Part shown: positions 1 through 8,578 of the stretch, piece by piece
Layout: each line of letters begins with the position of its first letter
How positions within the stretch are numbered: position 1 is the first letter of the stretch
Assembly: GCF_015533855.1 (NCBI RefSeq)
Contig: NZ_AP024154.1
Span: 5,601,501 to 5,665,500, forward strand
Direction of reading: 5' to 3'
DNA from: Echinicola sp. 20G
GTDB taxonomy: Bacteria > Bacteroidota > Bacteroidia > Cytophagales > Cyclobacteriaceae
DNA length: 64,000 nucleotides
Notes under the pieces: model-generated
Seen by the model: the letters and a program-made list of their open reading frames with translations, nothing else
Database searches by the model: none
Told to the model about the DNA's origin: nothing
Position numbers and translations under genes: made by a program

Positions 1-1104
1 CCTCAACAAATCTACTCGATTGACTCCTGCCCCTTCTTTTAAGGTGATTGGAAAACCGAACCAAGAAGGATTACTATTGGAAGTAGGCTCAGGTAATTGC
101 ACAAAATCAGTAAGCGATTGCAGTCTATTGTATAAATAAGTATAATTATCCCTTCTTTTTTGAATAAACTCCTCCAATCGATCCATCTGCGCTAAAGCAC
201 AGGCAGCCTGCATATCTGAAATTTTTAAATTATAACCTGCATGGGAATAGACATATTTATGATCATAACCATAAGGAAGATCCCCGTGCTTCTGCTCAAA
301 GCGACAACCACAGGTATTATCACAGCCAGGGGCACAATAACAATCTCTACCCCAATCTCTAAATGATTCAGCAATAAGCTTTAACTCATCATTATTGGTA
401 AATACTGCTCCTCCTTCTCCCATGGTGATATGGTGGGCAGGATAAAAACTCAAAGTAGCAATATCTCCAAAGGTACCAACCAACTGATCATCATAGGTTG
501 CTCCCAAGGCATCACAGCAGTCTTCCACCAGCCACAAATTATGCTTAGCACAGATTTCCTTGATTTTACCGAGGTTAAATGGATTTCCCAGGGTATGTGC
601 AAGCATAATGGCCTTGGTTTTGGGCGTAATGGCTGCTTCGACCAAATCCGCATTGATATTATGAGTGCTTAAGTCTACATCCACAAAAACAGGCACCGCT
701 CCAAATTGCACGATTGGGTTGACTGTAGTGGGAAAACCCGCTGCAACCCCAATAACTTCATCTCCTCTTTTGATGGCTCTATCACCTAATTTAGGAGAAG
801 TCAATGTACTAAACGCTACCAAATTTGCAGAGGATCCAGAATTTACAGTAAGGCAATGTTTCACTCCTAAAAAATCAGCTAGCCTTTTTTCGAACGCTTT
901 ATTAAACCTACCCGTGGTCAACCAACCATCCAAAGAAGCCTCAACCATATTGCTCAGTTCACCCTCACCGATAACTTTTCCTGATGGTGGGATTACCGTT
1001 TCACCGGGTACAAACTCTTTCTCTGTATAAGCCACAGAAGCATATTCACTAACCAATTTTTGAATATCCTTACGAATTGTCTCTAAACTTCTAACCGCTT
1101 CCAT
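1..1104 (-). CDS. rfbH: CDP-4-dehydro-6-deoxyglucose 3-dehydratase (E1), 3' end beyond window
   Basis: Read directly on the minus strand, an open frame of 368 codons starts at ATG 1102-1104 and runs off the window, so the C-terminal part is missing (family length about 437). It is the PMP- and [2Fe-2S]-dependent dehydratase that removes the C3 hydroxyl of CDP-4-keto-6-deoxyglucose together with the E3 reductase. The translation contains [14 protein letters not shown], where the usual PLP-binding lysine of the aminotransferase fold is histidine, the hallmark of E1. A cysteine cluster follows ([14 protein letters not shown]), matching the iron-sulfur ligands of E1. The start lies 1 bp after the rfbG stop, so the two genes are probably translationally coupled. 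Assignment to E1 rather than a sugar aminotransferase is firm because of the His substitution and the Cys cluster. Confidence 0.93.
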   Translation of the reverse strand, partial: MEAVRSLETIRKDIQKLVSEYASVAYTEKEFVPGETVIPPSGKVIGEGELSNMVEASLDGWLTTGRFNKAFEKRLADFLGVKHCLTVNSGSSANLVAFSTLTSPKLGDRAIKRGDEVIGVAAGFPTTVNPIVQFGAVPVFVDVDLSTHNINADLVEAAITPKTKAIMLAHTLGNPFNLGKIKEICAKHNLWLVEDCCDALGATYDDQLVGTFGDIATLSFYPAHHITMGEGGAVFTNNDELKLIAESFRDWGRDCYCAPGCDNTCGCRFEQKHGDLPYGYDHKYVYSHAGYNLKISDMQAACALAQMDRLEEFIQKRRDNYTYLYNRLQSLTDFVQLPEPTSNSNPSWFGFPITLKEGAGVNRVDLLR

Positions 1105-1105
1105 T

Positions 1106-2173
1106 TTAATTATTTTGATATGATTTTATTTCTTCTAAACATAGTGCTTGAACATCAGCTCCTTCTAACCAGGATTGATGCCAGTTTATAATTCTCTCCA
1201 AGGTATCCCCTACATGCCAATTAGGAGTCCATTTAAGTTCATAAGCAGCTTTGGAACAATCTAATTTTAGCAATTGCGCTTCATGGGGATTTGCTTGCTC
1301 ATCCAATTTCCAAGAAGCACCTTCTCCCCACAAATCTACCATAGTATTTAGGATCCATTCCACAGTTTTACAATCCTGATCTTGGGGACCAAAATTCCAA
1401 CCTTCAGCATATTTTGATCCATGATGATACAAGGCTTCTGCTAATACCAAGTAGCCTGACAATGGTTCCAGAACATGCTGCCAAGGGCGTGTGGCAATTG
1501 GGTTCCTAACAATAACTTCCTCTTTCTTTTCAAAAGCTTTAAGAATATCAGGAACCAACCTATCTTCCGCCCAATCTCCCCCTCCTATCACATTCCCTGC
1601 TCTAGCCGAAGCGATGGCTGCACTACCCTGATCATGAAAAAATGATCTTTTATAAGCTGAAGTCACCAGTTCCGCACAGCCTTTACTACTACTATAGGGG
1701 TCATGGCCTCCCATAGCTTCATTTTCCCGATAGCCCCAATGCCATTCCCTATTTTCATAGCACTTATCAGTTGTAACAGAAACTATTGCTTTCAAGTGGC
1801 TACAATGCCGTGCCGCTTCCAATACATTTGCTGTCCCGATCACATTGGTCATATAGGTATCTATAGGTTCCTTATAGGAAAGTCTCACCAAGGGTTGTGC
1901 CGCCATATGGATGAGCACATCTGGATTAAAAGCTCTCATACTTGCTTTTAATCTTTCCAAGTCTCTTATATCTCCATCTTCAGACTGCATACCTCCGGCC
2001 ACTTTTGCCTCATTAAAAAGTGCTGGATTGGTAGGTGCAGCTAATGAATAGCCTTTTACATCAGCCCCCAAACTTTGTAACCATAATGAAAGCCAACTTC
2101 CCTTAAAGCCAGTGTGTCCGGTAAGAAATACTTTCTTACCTTTCCAAAAACTTGCTGTTACCTTACCTGTCAT
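1106..2173 (-). CDS. rfbG: CDP-glucose 4,6-dehydratase
   Basis: Short-chain dehydrogenase-fold enzyme converting CDP-glucose to CDP-4-keto-6-deoxyglucose, the second step toward CDP-3,6-dideoxyhexoses. The N-terminal nucleotide-binding motif reads [15 protein letters not shown], typical of RfbG/DdhB and distinct from RmlB or Gmd. The catalytic segment is VTTDKCYEN followed by [11 protein letters not shown], giving the Thr and Tyr-x3-Lys residues of the family. The frame is open from 2188, but the ATG at 2173 overlaps the rfbF stop as ATGA and gives a 355-residue protein of normal length. That start is preferred; 2188 and 2179 are alternatives. The gene lies between rfbF and rfbH in the usual pathway order. 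Confidence 0.95.
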   Translation of the reverse strand: MTGKVTASFWKGKKVFLTGHTGFKGSWLSLWLQSLGADVKGYSLAAPTNPALFNEAKVAGGMQSEDGDIRDLERLKASMRAFNPDVLIHMAAQPLVRLSYKEPIDTYMTNVIGTANVLEAARHCSHLKAIVSVTTDKCYENREWHWGYRENEAMGGHDPYSSSKGCAELVTSAYKRSFFHDQGSAAIASARAGNVIGGGDWAEDRLVPDILKAFEKKEEVIVRNPIATRPWQHVLEPLSGYLVLAEALYHHGSKYAEGWNFGPQDQDCKTVEWILNTMVDLWGEGASWKLDEQANPHEAQLLKLDCSKAAYELKWTPNWHVGDTLERIINWHQSWLEGADVQALCLEEIKSYQNN

Positions 2174-2943
2174 TTCCATAGCTTCCAAGGAGCTTTACCT
2201 GATTCCCATAATTCCTCCAATTTCATCTTATCCCTGAGGGTATCCATGGGTTGCCAAAACCCTTCATGCGGATAAGCCATCAATTGATCATCCTCAGCCA
2301 AAGTCATCAAAGGAGACTGCTCCCAAATAGATGCATCTCCATCTATTCTAGTAACTACTTTAGGGGATAATACAAAGAAACCTCCATTGATCATGGCACC
2401 ATCTCCTTTGGGCTTTTCTTTGAAACTTTTAATTTGTCGGTCTTGGATATCCAAGGCACCGAACCTTCCCGGAGGATAAGTGGCGGTCAAGGTAGCATCT
2501 TTTCCATGCGATTGATGAAAAGCAATCAATTCCTTAATATCCACATCCGCTACCCCATCTCCATAAGTAAAGCAAAAAGCTTCATCGTCTTTGATATAAT
2601 CATACACCCTTCTCAATCTTCCTCCGGTCATGGTCGCATCTCCGGTATCTACTAAAGTCACTTTCCACGGTTCAGCCCTTTTCTCATGTACCTTCATTTC
2701 ATTATGTTTCATATCAAAAGTAACATCAGATTGGTGCAAAAAATAATTAGCAAAGTATTCCTTTATCACATATCCTTTATAGCCACAACAAATAATAAAT
2801 TCATTGATGCCATAATAGGAATAGATTTTCATAATGTGCCATAGAATAGGTTTACCTCCTACTTCGACCATAGGCTTAGGTTTGGTGGATGTTTCCTCAC
2901 TTAATCGGGTGCCTAGGCCACCTGCCAAAATTACTGCTTTCAT
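2170..2943 (-). CDS. rfbF: Glucose-1-phosphate cytidylyltransferase
   Basis: Forms CDP-glucose from CTP and glucose-1-phosphate, the first committed step of the CDP-deoxyhexose branch. The 257-residue protein is a single nucleotidyltransferase domain starting [18 protein letters not shown], with the [16 protein letters not shown] substrate loop that separates RfbF from the dTDP-glucose enzyme RmlA. Length matches the family. Its stop overlaps the likely rfbG start by 4 nt, and it begins 8 bp after the E3 reductase gene, so all four CDP-sugar genes form one tight operon. Confidence 0.95.
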   Translation of the reverse strand: MKAVILAGGLGTRLSEETSTKPKPMVEVGGKPILWHIMKIYSYYGINEFIICCGYKGYVIKEYFANYFLHQSDVTFDMKHNEMKVHEKRAEPWKVTLVDTGDATMTGGRLRRVYDYIKDDEAFCFTYGDGVADVDIKELIAFHQSHGKDATLTATYPPGRFGALDIQDRQIKSFKEKPKGDGAMINGGFFVLSPKVVTRIDGDASIWEQSPLMTLAEDDQLMAYPHEGFWQPMDTLRDKMKLEELWESGKAPWKLWK

Positions 2944-2951
2944 GAATTTAT

Positions 2952-3938
2952 TTAATTTGAGATTACAAATGCGTCCGAATAAAAATTATGCTCATTAATG
3001 CCTTTAGCCATCAGTAAATCCTTCGACTCATGGATCATATTATCTGAGCCGCAGGCATAAAAAACACTATTCTTAAGATCAATATTTTTTCGCAACAAAA
3101 CTTGTTGGATATAGCCTGTTTCAATCCCCGGTAATTTTTCGCGAGATAGCACAGGTATATAGTTAATGGATAGGTTCAGTTCTTCTAAAGAACAAAAATG
3201 ATCGGCTTTGAACCTTCCTCCCCAAAAAACAAAAACTTCAGGTATTGAAAGTCCTTCTTTTTGATTCTTAATAGATTCTAGAATGGCCATCACAGGGGCA
3301 ATACCCGTTCCTGTAGCGAGAAACACTATATTTTTACTATTATCTAATTCCCTTAGGAAAAAAGTCCCTTTAGGTCCTTGTACCCTCAAAAGATCATTTA
3401 CCTTAGCCTCATCAAACCAATACCGACTCATTTCCCCTCCTTCATAGTTTTTAATAAAAAAGGTTAAGGTTCTATCCCCTTTTGGTGCATTGGCTATGGA
3501 GTAGCTTCTTTTTACTCCTCCTCTGATAATATCTACATACTGACCAGGTAAATATTCAATGGCCTGATTTGGAGGGAAACGCAATACCACTTTTATAACC
3601 GTATCATTTAATTTTTCAATGGATTGTATTTTTGTAGGAAGAGTCTTTACAGCAGGAATATTATATTTCCCTAAATCTTCCGCATTAATTTCCATATCTG
3701 AAATCGGCTTGCGAATACAGGAAAGAATAAAATTATTATTCTTATCCTCATCTTTCAGTGGCAATTCTTCCATTAAGGGCTCTGAACTCCCCTTCATCAC
3801 CTGAACTTTGCAACTTGAGCATCTACCATTTAAGCAGCTATGTTCTAAAACTATTCCAGCACTTTTTGCTCCTTCAAAAATAGTTTCATGCTCGCCACAT
3901 TCAAATGATCTATTATTTTTAAGAAATATCTTAGGCAT
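2952..3938 (-). CDS. ddhD: CDP-6-deoxy-3,4-glucoseen reductase (E3), ferredoxin-flavin reductase
   Basis: The 328-residue protein combines an N-terminal plant-type [2Fe-2S] domain with FAD- and NAD-binding domains, and passes NADH electrons to E1 (rfbH). The cluster ligands are visible as CLNGRCSSC near residues 35-43 plus a later Cys in FILSCIRKP. The FAD motif is RSYSIANAP, and the pyridine-nucleotide part contains [17 protein letters not shown]. Family length is about 324-330, so it is complete. Placement directly upstream of rfbFGH supports the E3 role rather than a general ferredoxin reductase. The product would be CDP-3,6-dideoxy-4-keto-glucose, the precursor of abequose, paratose, tyvelose or ascarylose. 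The final reductase is not in the window. Confidence 0.88.
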   Translation of the reverse strand: MPKIFLKNNRSFECGEHETIFEGAKSAGIVLEHSCLNGRCSSCKVQVMKGSSEPLMEELPLKDEDKNNNFILSCIRKPISDMEINAEDLGKYNIPAVKTLPTKIQSIEKLNDTVIKVVLRFPPNQAIEYLPGQYVDIIRGGVKRSYSIANAPKGDRTLTFFIKNYEGGEMSRYWFDEAKVNDLLRVQGPKGTFFLRELDNSKNIVFLATGTGIAPVMAILESIKNQKEGLSIPEVFVFWGGRFKADHFCSLEELNLSINYIPVLSREKLPGIETGYIQQVLLRKNIDLKNSVFYACGSDNMIHESKDLLMAKGINEHNFYSDAFVISN

Positions 3939-3944
3939 AAGGCT

Positions 3945-5123
3945 CTATTCAGCTTGATTTAAAACTTTATGCCCCCCATCCAATAAATGGATATCCCTTT
4001 GGAACAATTTAATATCAGAGATCATCATATCTTTCACCAAACCCCTTAAGTCATATTCTGGTTCCCATCCCAATTGGGTTTTGGATTTGGTAGGATCTCC
4101 AATCAATAAATCTACTTCTGTAGGTCTAAAATACCTTGGATCAATCTTTACTATAGTCTGATTGATTAATTGTTTTACTGATGAACTGGATAAATCACTA
4201 CCAGTGGCAAGTTCAAATTGCTTTTCATCAATGCTGTCCAAAATCCCTACTTCATCTACTCCTTCACCTTCAAACCTCAGATTAAAGCCAATATGGGCGA
4301 AAGCCATCCTAATAAACTCACGTACTTTAGTAGTAACCCCAGTAGCAATAACGAAATCCTCTGGCTGCTCTTGCTGAAGGATCAACCACATGGCCCGCAC
4401 ATAATCTTTCGCATGTCCCCAATCACGCTTGGCATCCAGGTTACCCATAAAGAGCTCTTTTTGAAGCCCTAAAGCAATTTTAGAAACGGCTCTTGTGATT
4501 TTTCTTGTTACAAACGTCTCTCCTCTTCTCGGAGATTCATGGTTAAACAATATCCCATTACAGGCAAACATATTATACGCCTCTCGGTAATTTTTTGTGA
4601 TCCAAAAACCATATATTTTCGCGACGCCATAGGGTGATCGGGGATAAAAAGGAGATTTTTCATCATACACCCCTTGCGCATTTTTATTTTCTTCCATCCC
4701 CCCATACAGTTCAGAGGTAGAGGCTTGATAAATTCTGGTTTTCTGTTCTAGGCCTAAAATCCTTACTGCTTCCAAGATCCTTAAAGTTCCCATTCCATCC
4801 ACATTGGCCACATATTCAGGGGAATCAAAGGATACCTTGACATGCGACATGGCCCCGAGATTATAAATCTCATCGGGTTGGGTTTCCTGAATAATTCTGG
4901 TCAAATTCATTGAATCTGTCAAGTCCCCATAATGTAGCACTAATTGAGGGTTCTTGACGTGAGGATCTTCATACAAATGGTCGATACGATCGGTATTGAA
5001 CAAAGAGGCCCTTCTTTTGATCCCATGTACCTTATAGCCTTTTCCTAAAAGTAATTCCGCCAAATAGGCCCCATCCTGTCCTGTAATACCCGTAATTAGG
5101 GCGACTTTTTGATTCTTTTCCAT
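3945..5123 (-). CDS. gmd: GDP-mannose 4,6-dehydratase
   Basis: Converts GDP-mannose to GDP-4-keto-6-deoxymannose, the first step of GDP-L-fucose synthesis. The 392-residue SDR protein opens with [18 protein letters not shown] and the Gmd-specific [18 protein letters not shown]. The catalytic triad region appears as STSELYGG and [13 protein letters not shown], and [19 protein letters not shown] is a classic Gmd signature. It is slightly longer than E. coli Gmd (373). It works with fcl, which lies upstream across the GxxExxY insertion, and with manC in the neighbouring unit. Confidence 0.96.
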   Translation of the reverse strand: MEKNQKVALITGITGQDGAYLAELLLGKGYKVHGIKRRASLFNTDRIDHLYEDPHVKNPQLVLHYGDLTDSMNLTRIIQETQPDEIYNLGAMSHVKVSFDSPEYVANVDGMGTLRILEAVRILGLEQKTRIYQASTSELYGGMEENKNAQGVYDEKSPFYPRSPYGVAKIYGFWITKNYREAYNMFACNGILFNHESPRRGETFVTRKITRAVSKIALGLQKELFMGNLDAKRDWGHAKDYVRAMWLILQQEQPEDFVIATGVTTKVREFIRMAFAHIGFNLRFEGEGVDEVGILDSIDEKQFELATGSDLSSSSVKQLINQTIVKIDPRYFRPTEVDLLIGDPTKSKTQLGWEPEYDLRGLVKDMMISDIKLFQRDIHLLDGGHKVLNQAE

Positions 5124-5194
5124 TTATATTCGTCAATTATTGTTGCTCAGAGTAACACTGAGTTAAGCACAGCGTAACATAGTGTTCTTGAGAG
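5124..5194. repeat. Left flank of GxxExxY cassette, CAGAGTAACACTGAG repeats
   Basis: The spacer carries CAGAGTAACACTGAG (about 5151-5165), followed by further GTAACA/CACAG words. Related words appear inverted in the spacer on the other side of the small ORF (CACTGAGTTACTCTGTG at about 5595-5610). The pairing suggests imperfect terminal inverted repeats around the ORF. That it marks a mobile unit is an inference. Confidence 0.5.
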
Positions 5195-5566
5195 TTAAAG
5201 CACTACTCTTTTAATTCCATTTTTAAAACTCTTGGTGTTAAAACTTAACAGCAAGCCTATCTTTTTATTTGAAAGTTTCAAATAAGTTAATACCTGAGCC
5301 AAATGAACATCAGTAAATTGTTCGACGGTCTTTAGTTCAACTATAACCTGATTCTCCACAAGCATATCAATTCTATACCCACAATCTAGTTTAACCTCTT
5401 CATAGACTAAAGGAAGAGCTTTCTCTAATTCTACCAATAAGCCTTCTTTTGCCAACTCATATTTTAGGCAAGCCTGATAAGAGGATTCTAATAGTCCCGG
5501 GCCTAAAGCGGTGTGGACTTTATATGCTGATGATAAAATCTTTCCTGTAATATCGTTTACATTCAT
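5195..5566 (-). CDS. GxxExxY protein (PD-(D/E)XK nuclease-like fold)
   Basis: The 123-residue protein carries the family's defining motif as GPGLLESSYQACL near residues 22-34. It also has the nuclease-like segment RIDMLVENQVIVELK, where Asp and the ELK triplet match PD-(D/E)XK active-site spacing. The function of the family is not known. It is common in Bacteroidota and other environmental genomes and is often lodged in polysaccharide loci. Here it separates gmd from fcl, which are normally adjacent, and is framed by palindromic repeats on both sides. It is therefore probably an inserted passenger rather than a biosynthetic gene. Same strand as the operon, so it should be co-transcribed. Confidence 0.85.
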   Translation of the reverse strand: MNVNDITGKILSSAYKVHTALGPGLLESSYQACLKYELAKEGLLVELEKALPLVYEEVKLDCGYRIDMLVENQVIVELKTVEQFTDVHLAQVLTYLKLSNKKIGLLLSFNTKSFKNGIKRVVL

Positions 5567-5628
5567 AATTTCACAGTGTTACACTGTGTTATACACTGAG
5601 TTACTCTGTGGAACTTTTACTGTTCTAC
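5567..5628. repeat. Right flank of GxxExxY cassette, palindrome CACAGTGT-T-ACACTGTG
   Basis: A perfect 8-bp-arm palindrome (CACAGTGT, one central T, ACACTGTG) lies at about 5573-5589. It is followed by CACTGAGTTACTCTGTG, an inverted partner of the words in the left flank. Confidence 0.55.
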
Positions 5629-6579
5629 TCAAATTTTGACTTGCTTGAAGGAATCAATATTCTCCAAGAACCATTGATAGGTATCCTTAATCCCATCAGC
5701 TAAGTTGATTTTTGCTTTCCAACCGGCATCCGCCATCTTGGACACATCCATCAATTTCCTTGGTGTACCATCGGGTTTTGTACTGTCCCAAACAATCTCT
5801 CCCTGATGGCCGACAGTTTTTTGGATTAGTTCGGCCAGCTCTTTGATGGTCAAATCCACTCCGGTACCCACATTATACAAATTATCCTGAAACTCATTCT
5901 CCAAAGCAAAGACTACCGAATCTGCCATGTCTTCCACATGTAAGAATTCTCGCATAGGCGTTCCTGACCCCCATAGCTCTACAGGCGCATTGCCCCTCTG
6001 CTTGGCTTCATGGAACTTACGGATCATGGCTGGCAACACATGAGAGGTTTTTAGGTCAAAATTATCATATGGACCATAGAGATTGGTTGGCATCAAGGAT
6101 ACATAATCCTTATCATATTGCTTGCGAATGGCTTCGCAGGCTTTCACTCCGGTTATCTTAGCAATCGCATACCACTCATTGGTAGGTTCTAGGGAAGAGG
6201 TCAAAAGGTATTCTTCCTTTAGTGGCTGAGGGGCCATTTTGGGATAGATGCAGGATGATCCCAAAAATATAAACTTTTCAATCCCTGCCTGGTGGGCTCC
6301 ATCAATCAAATTATTTTGGATCTGCAAATTCTCCATCAAAAACTGATAGGGATAGGTATTATTGGCTAAGATACCACCTACCCTAGCCGCCGCATCAATT
6401 ACAACATCTGGCTGTTCTGAAGCATAAAAATCATTAACTGCATTTTGATTCCGTAAGTCCAACTCTTTACTGGACTTACCCATCAAATTGGTATAACCCT
6501 TCGCTTCCAAGGCCCGCCAAACGGCTGATCCCACCATCCCACGATGTCCTGCAATATATACCTTTGTTTCTTTCTTCAT
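5629..6579 (-). CDS. fcl: GDP-L-fucose synthase
   Basis: Epimerase-reductase that completes GDP-L-fucose synthesis from the Gmd product. The 316-residue SDR protein begins with VYIAGHRGMVGSAVWRAL, the characteristic Fcl dinucleotide-binding motif. It contains FLGSSCIYPKMAPQPLKEEYLLT and NEWYAIAKITG, which supply the catalytic Ser, Tyr and Lys. Length is normal. Together with gmd and manC the locus can make GDP-fucose from mannose-1-phosphate; phosphomannomutase is not in the window. Confidence 0.96.
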   Translation of the reverse strand: MKKETKVYIAGHRGMVGSAVWRALEAKGYTNLMGKSSKELDLRNQNAVNDFYASEQPDVVIDAAARVGGILANNTYPYQFLMENLQIQNNLIDGAHQAGIEKFIFLGSSCIYPKMAPQPLKEEYLLTSSLEPTNEWYAIAKITGVKACEAIRKQYDKDYVSLMPTNLYGPYDNFDLKTSHVLPAMIRKFHEAKQRGNAPVELWGSGTPMREFLHVEDMADSVVFALENEFQDNLYNVGTGVDLTIKELAELIQKTVGHQGEIVWDSTKPDGTPRKLMDVSKMADAGWKAKINLADGIKDTYQWFLENIDSFKQVKI

Positions 6580-6736
6580 TAAGTTATTATTTATTGGATC
6601 TTATTAATGTAATGAACAGTTATTTTTATAATAATGAGAGACAATTAAAATTGATATTCAATCCGTACATAGGACTCCCCCTTCCGGGTGCTAAGGGGTA
6701 GCAAGGAAATAATTGTAGAAAATCAATAAAGCCTTG
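6580..6736. other. fcl-wzz spacer with short hairpin
   Basis: A 157-bp AT-rich spacer contains CCCCTT and AAGGGG arms (about 6678-6698) that can pair. No T-tract follows on the minus strand, so it is not a clear terminator. No ORF or promoter match was seen. Confidence 0.35.
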
Positions 6737-7843
6737 TTATTTATTCCACTCCTCTCTAACACCATCCAAATACTCTCTTCCGAACACAACTCCTAAAGCA
6801 ATCATAAGCCCAATAACAATAAAAATAAACAAAATCAAAGGTCTTTTTGGAGCAGACTTTTCTGCCGGAATAGTAATGGGGTCTATCACTGAAAAAACTG
6901 GAGTATCCTTACTGACTTGTAATTTGGCTTGCTCAAGTTGTTTAGCCATTTCTGTATAAACCGAAAAGGCCAGATTATATTCGGATTCTAACTTTTCTAA
7001 TTGATTTAAGGCCACAGAGCTGGAAATGTTCTGATTTCGGTCTCTGTATCTAGCCAATCGATTTTGTATCGACTCAAACTCCTTCTTCTTATTTTTAAAA
7101 CTTGCTTCTGTAAACTTCAGTTGCTCTTGAGCATTTTTTACTTTGAAATCGATAACCTCTTGGTGTAATAAGACCTCTGCATATTTAGCCATTTGAGCAG
7201 AAGCCTTTGCTTCAGGCATAGTAACTGATAATTGTACAAAACCCTCTTTTTCATTAAATGATACCACAAGTTGACTACCCAGCCTTCTAAAATGCTCCAT
7301 TTCTTCTAGAGAAACAATCATAACTCCCCCCTCATTATACTCAGCTTGTTTCTCCTCCACTTCTCCTTTTAATGCCTTAATTAACAAACCAGGTAAACCT
7401 ACAGTATATTTTTTTACATAACCTAAAACTCCTGGAGAATGATATTCCTCATAATACTTTCTATAAGTAACTTCTTCATCAATTTCCAAAAACTTTAGAG
7501 GAGCGTTTAACATTTTCTTTTTAAAAGGAATACTGCTTACAATTTTTGGGTATAAAGTTGGAGGAATTTCTGAGCCCCCATTGACTGTTCCTAAGTTGAT
7601 ACCGGCCAACGAAGCTATACCACCTAAACTCCCCCCAGGCTTACCCCCGTTGGAAGTCTGAGGCAGGTAAGTTCCACTTGCAGTAAATTCCTTAGGAGAA
7701 AAAATTGCCACCAAAAAGCCTAGGGTTACAAAAAGTCCCACGATACGGAGAACCAATTTACGTTGGTTCCAAACAGTTTTTGCTAGGGCAAGCAGGTCGA
7801 TTTCGTCGTCTGTATTCGGAGCTGTATTTGGTGTAGTATTCAT
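6737..7843 (-). CDS. Wzz/GNVR-type chain-length determinant (polysaccharide co-polymerase)
   Basis: The 368-residue inner-membrane protein has the usual layout. A short cytoplasmic N-terminus containing DEIDLLALAKTVWNQRK precedes a first membrane helix at about residues 33-52. A long periplasmic region with predicted coiled coil lies at about 220-310, and a second helix (LILFIFIVIGLMIALGVVFG) sits at about 336-356. A short tail follows. Such proteins set polymer length together with Wzy and the Wza exporter encoded upstream. No cytoplasmic tyrosine-kinase domain is fused, so this is the Wzz-only form. The four-helix-bundle gene and its repeats lie between it and wza. Confidence 0.88.
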   Translation of the reverse strand: MNTTPNTAPNTDDEIDLLALAKTVWNQRKLVLRIVGLFVTLGFLVAIFSPKEFTASGTYLPQTSNGGKPGGSLGGIASLAGINLGTVNGGSEIPPTLYPKIVSSIPFKKKMLNAPLKFLEIDEEVTYRKYYEEYHSPGVLGYVKKYTVGLPGLLIKALKGEVEEKQAEYNEGGVMIVSLEEMEHFRRLGSQLVVSFNEKEGFVQLSVTMPEAKASAQMAKYAEVLLHQEVIDFKVKNAQEQLKFTEASFKNKKKEFESIQNRLARYRDRNQNISSSVALNQLEKLESEYNLAFSVYTEMAKQLEQAKLQVSKDTPVFSVIDPITIPAEKSAPKRPLILFIFIVIGLMIALGVVFGREYLDGVREEWNK

Positions 7844-7884
7844 AATGTATATTCAGGAATTGAAGGCCTTAGTAGTGGTTGTTT

Positions 7885-7992
7885 TTTGGGTTAACTGCTT
7901 ATTCTCTTGGCCCGCCCCCGCGGGCAAACTACTTAATTGGTTAACTGATGGATTTATGTTTAGCTGAACGATACCGCTCAGTTAAACAAGTA
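7885..7992. repeat. Left member of direct repeats flanking four-helix-bundle gene
   Basis: Contains TTAATTGGTTAACTGAT (from 7933), and CGATACCGCTCAGTTAAACA (7969-7988). Near copies occur on the other side of the ORF in the same order and orientation. GTTAACTG words recur throughout the spacer. Confidence 0.65.
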
Positions 7993-8039
7993 GACGTTGG
8001 AGCCAAAGGCGAAAACGCTACATAACCAGTTAAACTAAA

Positions 8040-8432
8040 TTAAAATCTCTTTTTAAGTGTATTCTTATTATTTAACTGAAACCTATAAAGTGCATTCAAC
8101 TTATTGATGATTTCATCTAACTTCAACCTTTTAGAGACATAAATCTCTTCTGAAATAAAATCCAAATCCAAAGCTGTAGTCAAATGGTCTATGGTTTCCA
8201 ATGCACTTGAACAAGCAATATTAGTAAAGTGCGCTTGATCCAAATTAGAAGATCTACCAGATCCCTCTGCTAAGTTAGTGGCAATACTATCAGTGGCTCT
8301 CTTTAATTGACTAGTTAACTCAAATTGCTCTTCCCTTGGAAAACCTTTAACAATCTCCCTTATTTCTACCCTAAATTTCCTTGCTAATTGGTATACCTCC
8401 AATTTTTCAAAAGAATAGATATGATAGGACAT
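8040..8432 (-). CDS. Four helix bundle protein (S23/IVS-type)
   Basis: The 130-residue protein belongs to the family first found in 23S rRNA intervening sequences. The signature is visible as FEKLEVYQLARKFRVEIREI near the N-terminus and then SQLKRATDSIATNLAEGSGR at about residues 42-61. The family forms a small helical bundle (pentameric in known structures); its molecular role is not established. The gene is co-directional with the polysaccharide operon but sits between direct repeats, which suggests insertion. A second, broken copy lies at 11297-11659. Confidence 0.88.
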   Translation of the reverse strand: MSYHIYSFEKLEVYQLARKFRVEIREIVKGFPREEQFELTSQLKRATDSIATNLAEGSGRSSNLDQAHFTNIACSSALETIDHLTTALDLDFISEEIYVSKRLKLDEIINKLNALYRFQLNNKNTLKKRF

Positions 8433-8476
8433 GTTTGAGTGTTTGTTTGGTTAACTGATTATCCAGGAGTAAATGT

Positions 8477-8545
8477 TTAATTGGTTAACTGGTTAATTGA
8501 TAGACTACGTGTAGCTACACGGTACCATTCAGTTAAACAGTTAAG
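8477..8545. repeat. Right member of direct repeats flanking four-helix-bundle gene
   Basis: Contains TTAATTGGTTAACTGG (from 8477) and CGGTACCATTCAGTTAAACA (8520-8539), matching the left copy at 7933 and 7969 with a few changes. Confidence 0.65.
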
Positions 8546-8578
8546 CCAGCCACAATGTGGCCTAAACAATTAAGCAGA

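Noticed and set aside
430..1030. Two plus-strand frames of 80 and 121 residues at the left edge
   Set aside because: The minus strand is an uninterrupted rfbH frame with E1 motifs across the same region, hidden only because it leaves the window.
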